Shown here in pieces: positions 50,718 to 63,487 of a DNA stretch of 64,000 bases. A program made the position numbers and the translations under genes. Within the stretch, counting starts at the first letter, position 1. Each line of letters begins with the position of its first letter. Under the pieces are notes generated by a model. That model ran no database searches, had not been told where the DNA came from, and worked only from the letters and a program-made list of their open reading frames with translations. The DNA is taken from positions 26,932,316 through 26,996,315 of the forward strand of contig OX422183.1 of assembly GCA_949130485.1 (NCBI GenBank), read 5' to 3'. This stretch comes from Agelas oroides (taxonomy: Eukaryota > Porifera > Demospongiae > Agelasida > Agelasidae).

Positions 50718-53700
50718 ACAGCGCATCCGTTGCGGTTAAAACGGCTTTCTCAGGTCTTTCCCGCACATAGACAGGCTTGCAAGAGTCTCACAGGACCACC
50801 ACAGAAGTGCAAACTGCTTTATTGAGCATTCCTGAAACTTAAACGGTCCTGCACCTGCTTCATAGCTCCTCCACGGCGGTTAAAACAGCTGTTTCAGACC
50901 ATTTCCCGTATTAAACAGGCTGGCATGAGTCTCACAGGACCTCCACAATGGTGAAAACTGCTTTCAGATCATTCCTGACACTTAAACAGGCCTGCACGTT
51001 CTTCACAGGACCCCCTCAGTGGTTAAAACGGCTTTCTCAGGTCTTTCCCACAAATAAACAGGCTTGTATGAGCTTCAGAGGGCCTCCACAGTAATGAAAA
51101 CTGCCTTCTAGCTCCTTCCTGACAATTATTCAGTTTTGCAGGAGCTTGACAGGACCTCCACATCATTCAAAACTGTCTTCTCGATCTTTCTTGGTACTTA
51201 AACAGGCATGCACGTGCTTCACCGCACCTCCTCGGCGGTGCAATTACACACCTTTCCCGCAATTAAAGAGGCTTATATGGGTTTCACAGGACCTCCACAG
51301 CGGTGAAAACTGCTTTCTAGATCTTTCCTATCAAAGAAACAGGTTTGCACGAGCTTTCCAGCAACTCCTCGGGGGTTAAAACTGCTTTATCAGGTCTTTC
51401 CCGCAAATGAACAGGCTTGAACGAGCCTTACTGGACCTCCACAATGGTGAAAACTGTTTTAGATCTTTCCTGACACTTAAACAGGCCAGCACGTTCTTCA
51501 CAGGATACCCTCAGTGGTTAAAATGGCTTTATCAAGTCTTTCCCACACATAAACAGGCTTGCACGCGCCGCATAGGAACACCCCAGTGGTGAAAACTGCC
51601 TTCTAGCTCCTTCCTGACACTTAAACAGGGTTGCACGAGCTTGACAGAACTTCCACAGCGTTCAAAACTGCTTTCTCAATCTTTCTTGGTAATTAAACAG
51701 GCCTGTACGTGCTTCACATCACCTACTCGGCGGTTACCACGGCTTTGTCAGGTCTTTCCCACACACAAACAGGCTTGCATGAGCTTCACAGGGCCTCCAG
51801 AGTGGTGGAAACTGTGTTCTAGTTCCTTCCTGGCACTTAAACAGGTTTGCACGAGCTCCACAGCGTTCAAAACCGCTTTCTCAACCTTTCTTGTTACTTA
51901 AACAGGCCTGGACGTGCTTCACATCACCTGCTTGGCAGTTTACACGGCTTTGGCAGGTCTTTCCCACAAATAAACAGGCTTGTATGAGCTTCAGAGGGCC
52001 TCCACAGTAGTGAAAACTGCCTTCTAGTTCCTTCCTGACAATTATTCAGTTTTGCAGGAGCTTGACAGGACCTCCACAGCATTCAAAACTGTCTTTGCGA
52101 TCTTTCTTGGTACTTAAACCGGCCTACACGTGCTTCACCGCACCTCCTTGGCGGTGAAAACGGCAATTACACACCTTTACCGCACTTAAAGAGGCTTATA
52201 CAGGTTTCACAGGACCTCCACAGCAGTGAAAACTGCTTTCTAGATCTTTCCTATCATATAAACAGGTTTGGACGAGCTTTCCAGCAACTCCTTGGGAGTT
52301 AAAACTGCTTTATCAGGTCTTTCTCGCAAATGAACAGGCTTGAACGAGCCTCACAGGACCTCCACAGCGGTGAAAACTGCTTTCTCAAAATTTCCTGACA
52401 CTTCAACAGGTCTGCAAGTTCTTCACAGCACCTCTTCGGCGGTTAAAACTGCTTTATCAGGTCTTTCCCGCAAATGAACAGACTTGAACGAGCCTCACTG
52501 GACCTCCACAATGGTTAAAACTGTTTTAGATCTTTCCTGACACTTAAACAGGCCAGCACGTTCTTCACAGGACACCCTCAGTAGTTAAAATGGCTTTATC
52601 AAGTCTTTCCCACACATAAACAGGCTTGCACGCGCCGCATAGGAACACCCCAGTGGTGAAAACTGCCTTCTAGCTCCTTCCTGACACTTAAACAGGGTTG
52701 CACGAGCTTGACAGAACTTCCACAGCGTTCAAAACTGCTTTCTCAATCTTTCTTGGTACTTAAACAGGCCTGCACGTGCTTCACATCACCTACTCGGCAG
52801 TTACCACGGCTTTGTCAGGTCTTTCCCACACACAAACAGGCTTGCATGAGCTTCACAGGGCCTCCAGAGTGGTGGAAAATGCGTTTTAGTTCCTTCCTGG
52901 TACTTAAACAGGCTTGCACGAGCTCCACAGCGTTCAAAACTGTTTTCTCAATCTTTCTTGGTACTTAAACAGGCCTGCACGTGCTTCTCATTACCTGCTC
53001 GGCGGTTAGCATGGCTTTGTCAAGTCTTTCCCACACATAAACAGGCTTGCATGAGCTTCACAGGGTCTCCACAGTGGTGAAAACTGCCTTCTAGCTCCTT
53101 CCTGACACTTTAACATGGTTGCATGAGCTTGACAGAACCTCCACAGCATTTAAAACTGCTTTCTCGATCTTTCTTGGTACATAAACAGGCCTGCACGTGC
53201 TTCACCGCACCTCCTCGGCTGTGAGAACGGCAATTGCACACATTTCCCGCACTTCAAGAGGTTTATACGGGCTTGATAGGACCTGCACAGTGGTGAAAAC
53301 TGCTTTCTAGATCTTTCCTGGCACTTCAACAGGAATGCAAGTTCTTCACAGCACCTCCTCGGCAGTTAAAACGGCTTTCTCAGGTCTTTCCCGCATATAA
53401 ACAGGTTTGCACGAGCCTCACAGGACCTCCACAGTAGTGAAAACTGCTTTGTGGCCTGCACGTGCTTCATAGCTCCTCCACGGTGGTTAAAACAACTGTT
53501 TCAGAACATTTACCGCATTTAAACAGGCTGGCACGAGCCTCACGGGACCTCCAAAACGGTGAAAACTGCTTTTTAGGTCTTTCCTGACACTTAAACAGGC
53601 ATGCACGTTCTTAACATCTCCTCCCTGGGGTTATAACAGCTTTATCAGGTCTTTCCTGCACATAAACAGGCTTCCACGAGTCTCACAGCACCTAAACAGT

Positions 53701-53800
53701 GGTGAAAACTGCTTTCTTGAGATTTCCTAGCACTTCAACAGGCCTGCATGTTCTTCACAGCTCCTCATTGGCGGTTAAAACAGCTTTCTCAGGTCTCTCG
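50718..53800 (+). repeat. Satellite block right of module copy 3
   Basis: Co-linear with 19,942-23.0 kb at offset 30,776, including the stretch after 53.58 kb that the second superunit's first pass lacks. It contains only 72-bp monomers. Confidence 0.85.
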
Positions 53801-55345
53801 CGCACGTAAATAGGCTTGCACGAGCCTCACAGGACCTCCACAGTGGTGAAAACTGCTTTCTCGAGATTTCCTGACACTTCAACAGGCCTGCACGTTCTTC
53901 ACAGCACCTCTTTGGGGTTTAAAACGACTTTCTTAGGCCTTTCCCGCACATAAACAGGCTTGTACGAGACCCACAGGACTTCCACAGTGGTGAAAATGCC
54001 TCGTAGCTCCTTCCTGACACTTAAACAGGCATGCGTGAGCTTCACAGGACTTCCACAGCGTTCAGAACTGCTTTCTAAACCTTTCTTGTTACTTAAACAG
54101 GCCTGGACGTGCTTCACATCACCTGCTCGGTAGTTTACACGGCTTTGGCAGGTCTTTCCCACACATAAACAGGCATGTATGAGCTTCAGAGGGCCGCCAC
54201 AGTAGTGAAAACTGCCTTCTAGCTCCTTCCTGACAATTATTCAGTTTTGCAGGAGCTTGACAGGACCTCCACAGCATTCAAAACTGCTTTCTCGATCTTT
54301 CTTGGTACTTAAACAGGCCTGCACGTGCTTCACCGCACCTCCTCGGCGGTGAAAACGGCAATTGCACACCTTTCCCGCACTTAAAGAGGTTTATACGGGC
54401 TTCACAGGACCTCCACAGTGGTGAAAACTGCTTTCTCGAAGTTTCCTGATACTTCAACAGGAATGCAAGTTCTTCACAGCACCTCCTTGGCGGTTAAAAC
54501 AGCATTCTCGGGTCTCTCCCACACGTAAACCGGCTTGCACGAGCTTCACAGGACCTCCAGAGTGGTGAAAACTGCTTTCTCGAGATTTCCTGGCACTTCA
54601 ACAGGCCTGCACGTTCATCACAGCACCACCTTGGTGTTTAAAACGGCTTTCTCAGGACTTTCCCGCACTTAAACAGGCTTGCACGAGCTTCACAGGAACT
54701 CCACAGCGTTCAAAACTGCTTTCTCAAACTATTTTGTTACTTAAACAGGCTTGGACGTGCCTCACATCACCTGCTCGGCGGTTTACACGGCTTTGGCAGG
54801 TCTTTTCCACAAGTAAACAGGCTGGTATGCGCTTCACAGGGCCTCCACAATGGTGAAAAGTGCCTTCGAGCTCTTTCCTGACACTTAAACAGGCTTGCAC
54901 GAGCTTGACAGAATCTCCACAGCATTCAAAACTGCTTTCTCGATCTTTCTTGGTACTTAAACAGGCCTGCACTTGCTTCACCACACCTCCTCGGCAGTGA
55001 AGACGGCAATTGCACACATTTCCCGCACTCAAAGAGGCTTATACGGGCTTCACAGGACCTGCACAGTGGTGAAAACTGCTTTCTAGATCTTTCCTGTCAC
55101 ATAAACATGTTTGCAGGACCTTCACAGCACCTTCTCGGTGGTTAAAACTGCTTTATTAGGTCTTTCACGCACATAAACAGGCTTGCACGAGCCTCACAGG
55201 ACCTCCACAGTGGTGAAAACTGCTTTCTCGAGATTTCCTGGCTCTTCAACAGGCCTGCATGTTCTTCACAGCTCCTCCTTGGCGGTTAAAACAGCTTTCT
55301 CAGGTCTTTCCAGCACGTAAACAGGCTTGCACTAGCTTCATAGGA
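53801..55345 (+). repeat. 1,511-bp HOR, single copy
   Basis: The block that is amplified at 2.2-6.0 and 23.0-26.1 kb occurs here once: landmark 54,724 corresponds to 23,948 (offset 30,776), while everything downstream has lost exactly 1,511 bp of offset. End points are approximate. It is the unexpanded state of the unit. Confidence 0.88.
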
Positions 55346-57943
55346 CATCCACAGTGGTGAAAACTGTTTTAGATATTTCCTGACACTTAAACAGGCCTGT
55401 ACGTTCTTCACACGACCCCCTCAGCTCGTGTTTCACATCACCTGCTCGGCGGTTAACACGGCTTTGTCAGGTCATTCCAACACATAAGCAGGCTTGCATG
55501 AGGGCCTCCATGGTTGTGAAAATTGCCTTCTAGCTCCTTCCTGACACTTAAACAGGCTTGCACGAGCTCGACAGGACCTCCACATCATTCAAAACTGCTT
55601 TCTCGATCTTTCTTGGTACTTAAACAGGCCTGCACTTGCTTCACCACACTTCCTCGGCGGTGAAGACGGCAATTGCACACATTTCCCGCACTCAAAAAGG
55701 CTGATACGGGCTTCACAGGACCTGCACAGTGGTGAAAACTGCTTTCTAGATCTTTCCTGTCACATAAACATGTTTGCAGGACCTTCACAGCACCTTCTCG
55801 GCGGTTAAAACTGCTTTATCAGGTCTTTCACGCACATAACAGGCTTGCACGAGCCTCACAGGACCTCCACAGTGGTGAAAACTGCTTTCTCGAGATTTCC
55901 TGGCTCTTCAACAGGCCTGCACGTTCTTCACAGCTCCTCCTTGGCGGTTAAAACAGCTTTCTCAGGTCTTTCCAGCACGTAAACAGGCTTGCACTAGCTT
56001 CATAGGACATCCACAGTGGTGAAAACTGTTTTAGATATTTCCTGACACTTAAACAGGCCTGTACGTTCTTCACACGACCCCCTCAGCTCGTGTTTCACAT
56101 CACCTGCTCGGCGGTTAACACGGCTTTGTCAGGTCATTCCAACACATAAGCAGGCTTGCATGAGGGCCTCCACGGTTGTGAAAATTGCCTTCTAGCTCCT
56201 TCCTGACACTTAAACAGGCTTGCACGAGCTCGACAGGACCTCCACATCATTCAAAACTGCTTTCTCGATCTTTCTTGGTACTTAAACAGGCCTGCACTTG
56301 CTTCACCACACTTCCTCGGCGGTGAAGACGGCAATTGCACACATTTCCCGCACTCAAAAAGGCTGATACGGGCTTCACAGGACCTGCACAGTGGTGAAAA
56401 CTGCTTTCTAGATCTTTCCTGTCACATAAACATGTTTGCAGGACCTTCACAGCACCTTCTCGGCGGTTAAAGCTGCTTTATCAGGTCTTTCACGCACATA
56501 AACAGGCTTGCACGAGCCTCACAGGACCTCCACAGTGGTGAAAACTGCTTTCTCGAGATTTCCTGGCTCTTCAACAGGCCTGCACGTTCTTCACAGCTCC
56601 TCCTTGGCGGTTAAAACAGCTTTCTCAGGTCTTTCCAGCACGTAAACAGGCTTGCACGAGCTACATAGGACATCCACAGTGGTGAAAACTGCTTTCTCGA
56701 TATTTCCTGGCTCTTCAACAGGCCTGCAATTTCTTCACAGCTCCTCCTTGGCGGTTAAAACAGCTTTTTCAGGTCTTTCCAGCACGTAAACAGGCTTGCA
56801 CGAGTTCATAGGACATCCACAGTGGTGAAAACTGCTTTAGATATTTCCTGACACTTAAACAGGCCTGTACGTTCTTCACACGACCCCCTCAGCTCGTGTT
56901 TCACATCACCTGCTCGGCGGTTAACACGGCTTTGTCAGGTCATTCCAACACATAAGCAGGCTTGCATGAGGGCCTCCACGGTGGTGAAAATTGCCTTCTA
57001 GCTCCTTCCTGACAGTTAAACAGGCTTGCACGAGCTTGACAGGACCTCCACATCATTAAAAACTGCTTTCTCGATCTTTCTTGGTACTTAAACAGGCCTG
57101 CACTTGCTTCACCACACCTTCTCGGCAGTGAAGACGGCAACTGCACACATTTCCCGCACTCAAAGAGGCTGATACGGGCTTCACAGGACCTGCACAGTGG
57201 TGAAAACTGCTTTCTAGATCTTTCCTGTCACATAAACATGTTTGCAGGACCTTCACAGCACCTTCTCGGCGGTTAAAACTGCTTTATCAGGTCTTTCACG
57301 CACATAACAGGCTTGCACGAGCCTCACAGGACCTCCACAGTGGTGAAAACTGCTTTCTCGAGATTTCCTGGCTCTTCAACAGGCCTGCACGTTCTTCACA
57401 GCTCCTCCTTGGCGGTTAAAACAGCTTTCTCAGGTCTTTCCAGCACGTAAACAGGCTTACACGAGTTCATAGGACATCCACAGTGGTGAAAACTGTTTTA
57501 GATATTTCCTGACACTTAAACAGGCCTGTACGTTCTTCACACGACCCCCTCAGCTCGTGTTTCACATCACCTGCTCGGCGGTTAACACGGCTTTGTCAGG
57601 TCATTCCAACACATAAGCAGGCTTGCATGAGGGCCTCCATGGTGGTGAAAATTGCCTTCTAGCTCCTTCCTGACACTTAAACAGGCTTGCACGAGCTCGA
57701 CAGGACCTCCACATCATTCAAAACTGCTTTCTCGATATTTCTTGGTACTTAAACAGGCCTGCACATGCTTGACCGTACCTCCTCGGCGGTGAAGACGGCA
57801 ATTGCACACATTTCCCGCACTCAAAGAGGTTTATGTGGGCTTCACAGGACCTGCACAGTGGTGAAAACTGCTTTCTAGATCTTTCCTGTCACATAAACCG
57901 GTTTGCACGAGCTTCACAGCACCTTCTCGGCGGTTAAAACTGC
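55346..57943 (+). repeat. 662-bp HOR array, about 4 copies
   Basis: The AGATATTTCC landmark occurs at 55,371, 56,033, 56,839 and 57,500, giving spacings of 662, 806 and 661 bp. The 806-bp interval equals one 662-bp unit plus one extra 144-bp dimer (near 56.65-56.80 kb, with variant words GAGCTACATAGG and TGCAATTTCTTC). Superunits 1 and 2 have two copies, so this is a local expansion. Confidence 0.88.
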
Positions 57944-60900
57944 TTGATCAGGTCTTTCCCACACGTACACAGGCTTGCACGAGCTTCATATGACATCCAC
58001 AGTGGTGAAAAGTGTTTTCTCCAGATTCCTGGCACTTCAACAGGCCTGCACGTTCTTCACAGCTGGTTAAAACAGATTCCTCAGGTGTTTCCCACCAGTA
58101 AACAGGCTTGCATGAGCTTCAAAGCACCTCCACAGTAGTGAAAACTGCTTTCTCGAGATTTCCTGGCTCTTCAACAGGCCTGCACGTTCTTCACAGCTCC
58201 TTCTTGGCGACTAGAACGGCTTTCTCAGGTATTTCCCACACATAAACAGGCTTGCATGAGCCTCACAAGGCCTCCAGAGTGGTGGAAACTGCTTTTAGAT
58301 CTTTCCTGAAAATTAAACAGGCTTGCACGAGCTTCACAGGACCTCCATAGCGTTCAAAAATGCTTTCTCAATTTTTCTTGGTACTTAAACAGGCCTTCAC
58401 GTGCTTCTCATCACCTGCTCGGCGGTTGGCATGGCTTTGTCAAATCTTTCCCACACATAAACAGGCTTGCATGAGCTTCACAAGGCCTCCAGAGTGGTGG
58501 AAACTGATTTCTCAAGATTTCCTGGCACTTCAACAGGCCTGCACGTTCTTCACAGCACCTCCTTGGGGTTTAAAACGGCTTTCTCAGGCCTTTACTGCAC
58601 ATGAACAGGCTTGCACCACCCTCACAGGACTTTCACAGTGGTGAAAACTGCCTTCAAGCTCCTTCCTGACAATTATTCAGTTTTGCAGGAGCTTGACAGG
58701 ACGTTCACAGCATTCAAAACTGCTTTCTCGATCTTTCTTGGTACTTAAACAGGCCTGCACGTGCTTCACCGCACTTCCTTTGCGGTGAAAACGGCAATGT
58801 CACACAATTTCCGCACTTAAAGTGGCTTATAGGGGCTTCACAGGACCTACACAGTGGTGAAAACTGCTTTCTAGATCTTTCCTGTCACATAAACAGGCTT
58901 GCACGAACATCACAGGACCTCCACTGTGGTGAAAACTGCTTTCTCGAGATTTTCTGGCACTTCAACAGGCCTAAACGTTCTTCACAGCACCTCCTTGGGG
59001 TTTAAAACGGCTTTCTCAGGTCTTTCCCACATATAAACAGGCTTACACGAGCCTCACAGGACTTCTACAGTGGTGAAAATTCTTTCTAGCTCCTTCCTAA
59101 CAATTAAAAAGGCTTGCACGAGCTGCACAGGACCTCCACAGCGTTCAAAACTGCTTTCTCAACCTTTCTTGTTACTTAAACAGGCCTGGACGCGCTCCAT
59201 ATCACCTGCTCGGCGGTTTACACGGCTTTGGTAGGTCTTTCCCTCAAATAAACAGGCTTGTATGAGCTTCAGAGGGCCTCCACAGTAGTGAAAACTGCCT
59301 TCTAGCTCCTTCCTGACAATTATTCAGTTTTGCAGGAGCTTGACAGGACCTCCGCAGCATTCAAAACTGTCTTCTCGATCTTTCTTGGTACTTAAACAGG
59401 CCTACACGTGCTTCACCGCACCTCCTCTGTGGTGAAAACGGGAATTACACACCTTTCCCGCACTTAAAGAGGCTTATACGGGTTTCACAGGACCTCCACA
59501 GCGGTGAAAACTGCTTTCTAGATTTTTCCTATCATATAAACAGGTTTGCACGAGCTTTCCAGCAACTCCTCGGGGGTTAAAACTGCTTTATCAGGTCTTT
59601 CTCGCAAATGAACATGCTTGAACAAGCCTAACAGGACCTCCACAGTGGTGAAAACTGTTTTAGATCTTTCCTGACACTTAAACAGGCCAGCACATTCTTC
59701 ACAGGACACCCTCAGTGGTCAAAACGGCTTTATCAGGTCTTTCCCACACATAAACAGGCTTGCACGCGCCGCACAGGAACACCCCAGTGGTGAAAACTGC
59801 CTTCTAGCTCCTTCCTGACACTTAAACAGGGTTGCACGAGCTTGACAGAACCTCCACAGCGTTCAAAACTGCCTTCTAAATCTTTCTTGATACTTAAACA
59901 GACCTGCACGTGCTTCTCATTACCTGCTCGGCGGTTAGCACGGCTTTGTCAAGTCTTTCCCACACATAAACAGGCTTGCATGAGCTTCACAGGGTCTCCA
60001 CAGTGGTGAAAACTGCATTCTAGCTCCTTCCTGACACTTTAACATGGTTGCATGAGCTTTACATAACCTCCACAGCATTTAAACCTGCTTTCTCGATCTT
60101 TCTTGGTACATAAACAGGCCTGCACGTGCTTCACCGCACCTCCTCGTCTGTGAGAACGGCAATTGCACACATTTCCCGCACTTAAAGAGGTTTGTATGGG
60201 CTTGATAGGACCTGCACAGTGGTGAAAACTGCTTTCTAGATCTTTCCTGGCACTTCAAAAGGAATGCAAGTTCTTCACAGCACCTCCTCGGCGGTTCAAA
60301 TGGCTTTCTCAGGTCTTTCCCGACCATAAACCGGCCTGCATGAGCCTCACAGGACCTCCACAGTGGTGAAAACTGCTTTCTCGAGATTTCCTGGCACTTC
60401 AACAGGGCTGCATGTTCTTCACAGCACTTCCTTGGGGTTTAAAACGGCTTTTTCATGTCTTTCCCGCATATAAACAGGCTTGCACGAGCCGTACAGGAAC
60501 ACCGCAGTGGTGAAAACTGCCCTCTAGCTCCTTCCTGACACTTAAACAGGGTTGCACGAGCTTGGCAGAATCTCCACATCATTCAAAACTGCTTTCTCGA
60601 TCTTTCTTGGTACTTAAACAGGCCTGCACGTGCTTGACCGCACCTCCTCGGCGGTGAAGACGGCAATTGCACACATTTCCCGCACTCAAAGAGGCTTATG
60701 CGGGCTTCACAGGACCTGCACAGTGGTGAAAACTGCTTTCTAGATCTTTCCTATCACATAAACATGTTTGCACGAGCTTCACAGCACCTCTTCGGCGGTT
60801 AAAACTGCTTTATCAGGTCTTTCCCGCAAATGAACAGGCTTGAACGAGCCTCACAGGACCTCCACAGTGGTGAAAACTGATTTCTAACTCCGTCCTGGCA

Positions 60901-61590
60901 CTTCAACAGCCCTGCACATTCTTCGCAGCTCTTGGGCGGTTAAAACTGCTTTATCAGGTCTTTCTCGCAAATGAACAAGCTTGAACGAGCCTCACAGGAC
61001 CTCCACAATGGTGAAAACTGTTTTAGATCTTTCTTGACACTTAAACAGGCCTGTACGTTCTTCACAGGATACCCTCAGTGATTAAAGCTGCTTTATCAGG
61101 TCTTTCCCGCACATAAACAGGCTTGCAAGAGCCGTACAGGAACACCGCAGTGGTGAAAACTGCCCTCTAGCTCCTTCCTGACACATAAACAGGCTTGCAC
61201 GAGACCTCCACAGCATTAAAAACTGCTTTCTCGATCTTTCTTGGTACTTAAACAGGCCTGCACGTGCTTGACCGCACCTCCTCTGCGGTGAAGACGGCAT
61301 TTGCACACATTTCCCGCACTCAAAGAGGCTTATAGGGGCTTCACAGGACCTGCACAGTGGTGAAAACTGCTTTCTAGATCTTTCCTGACACTTCAACAGG
61401 AATGCAAGTTCTTCACAGCACCTCTTCGGCGGTTAAAACTGCTTTATCAGGTGTTTCCAGCAAATGAACAGGCTTGAACGAGCCTCACAGGAACTCCACA
61501 ATGGTGAAAACTGTTTTAGATCTTTCCTGACACTTAAACAGTCCTGCACGTTCTTCACAGGAATCCCTCAGTGGTTAAAATGGCTTTATC
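57944..61590 (+). repeat. Satellite, superunit 3
   Basis: Co-linear with 27,211-30,857 at offset 30,733 and with 7,094-10,740. It contains only 72-bp monomers with scattered substitutions, and no gene. Confidence 0.85.
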
Positions 61591-61610
61591 AATTTTTCAC
61601 AACTTCAACA
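61591..61610. other. Non-satellite filler at a rearrangement junction
   Basis: Where superunits 1 and 2 read TTTATCAGTCCTTTCCCGC, this copy reads TTTATCAATTTTTCACAACTT followed by CAACA, then re-enters the satellite at ACAGGCTTGCACGAGCC about 640 bp further on in the unit. The roughly 20 bases are not clearly satellite and look like filler inserted during end joining or replication template switching. Confidence 0.65.
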
Positions 61611-63487
61611 ACAGGCTTGCACGAGCCTCACAGGACTTTCACAGTGGTGAAAACTGCCTTCAAGCTCCTTCCTGATAATTATTCAGTTTTGCAGGACATC
61701 CACAGCATTCAAAACTGCTTTCTCGATCCTTCTTGGTACTTAAACAGGCCTGCACGTGCTTCACCGCACTTCCTTTGCGGTGCAATGTCACACAATTTCC
61801 GCACTTAAAGTGGCTTATAGGGGCTTAACAGGACCTACACAGTGGTGAAAACTGCTTTCTAGATCTTTCCTGTCACATAAACAGGCTTGCACGAACATCA
61901 CAGGACCTCCACTGTGGTGAAAACTGCTTTCTCGAGATTTCCTGGCTCTTCAACAGGCCTGCACGTTCTTCACAGCTCCTTCTTGGCGACTAAAACGGCT
62001 TTCTCAGGTATTTCCCACACATAAACAGGCTTGCATGAGCCTCATCAAGGCCTCCAGAATGGTGGAAACTGCTTTTAGATCTTTCCTGAAACTTAAACAG
62101 GCTTGCACGAGCTTCACAGGACCTCCATAGCGTTCAAAAATGCTTTCTCAATTTTTCTTGGTACTTAAACAGGCCTTCACGTGCTTCTCATCACCTGCTC
62201 GTCGGTTGGCATGGCTTTGTCAAATCTTTCCCACACATAAACAGGCTTGCATGAGCTTCACAGGGCCTCCAGAGTGGTGGAAACTGATTTCTCAAGATTT
62301 CCTGGCACTTCAACAGGCCTGCACGTTCTTCACAGCACCTCCTTGGGGTTTAAAACGGCTTTCTCAGGCCTTTACTGCACATGAACAGGCTTGCACGAGC
62401 CTCACAGGACTTTCACAGTGGTGAAAACTGCCTTCAAGCTCCTTCCTGATAATTATTCAGTTTTGCAGGACGTCCACAGCATTCAAAACTGCTTTCTCGA
62501 TCCTTCTTGGTACTTAAACAGGCCTGCACGTGCTTCACCGCACTTCCTTTGCGGTGCAATGTCACACAATTTCCGCACTTAAAGTGGCTTATAGGGGCTT
62601 AACAGGACCTACACAGTGGTGAAAACTGCTTTCTAGATCTTTCCTGTCACATAAACAGGCTTGCACGAACATCACAGGACCTCCACTGTGGTGAAAACTG
62701 CTTTCTCGAGATTTCCTGGCTCTTCAACAGGCCTGCACGTTCTTCACAGCTCCTTCTTGGCGACTAAAACGGCTTTCTCAGGTATTTCCCACACATAAAC
62801 AGGCTTGCATGAGCCTCATCAAGGCCTCCAGAATGGTGGAAACTGCTTTTAGATCTTTCCTGAAACTTAAACAGGCTTGCACGAGCTTCACAGGACCTCC
62901 ATAGCGTTCAAAAATGCTTTCTCAATTTTTCTTGGTACTTAAACAGGCCTTCACGTGCTTCTCATCACCTGCTCGGCGGTTGGCATGGCTTTGTCAAATC
63001 TTTCCCACACATAAACAGGCTTGCATGAGCTTCACAGGGCCTCCAGAGTGGTGGAAACTGATTTCTCAAGATTTCCTGGCACTTCAACAGGCCTGCACGT
63101 TCTTCACAGCACCTCCTTGGGGTTTAAAACGGCTTTCTCAGGCCTTTACTGCACATGAACAGGCTTGCACGAGCCTCACAGGACTTTCACAGTGGTGAAA
63201 ACTGCCTTCAAGCTCCTTCCTGATAATTATTCAGTTTTGCAGGACGTCCACAGCATTCAAAACTGCTTTCTCGATCCTTCTTGGTACTTAAACAGGCCTG
63301 CACGTGCTTCACCGCACTTCCTTTGCGGTGCAATGTCACACAATTTCCGCACTTAAAGTGGCTTATAGGGGCTTAACAGGACCTACACAGTGGTGAAAAC
63401 TGCTTTCTAGATCTTTCCTGTCACGTAAACAGGCTTGCACGAACATCACAGGACCTCCACTGTGGTGAAAACTGCTTTCTCGAGATT
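61611..63487 (+). repeat. 774-bp tandem array, 2.4 copies
   Basis: Units 61,611-62,384 and 62,385-63,158, then a partial copy to about 63,487; ACAGGCTTGCACGAGCC recurs at exactly 774 bp. Each unit joins the equivalent of 31.38-31.70 kb back to 30.93 kb, with the switch in the shared CTCGAGATTT word. The unit is not tandem in superunits 1 and 2. Confidence 0.92.

Noticed and set aside
2204-63487. All tandem copies as assembly artefacts
   Set aside because: Copies differ by private substitutions and by different deletion breakpoints, and repeat blocks occur in consistent order. Exact copy numbers of the near-identical 774-, 1,511- and 2,460-bp units still depend on read support that cannot be seen here.
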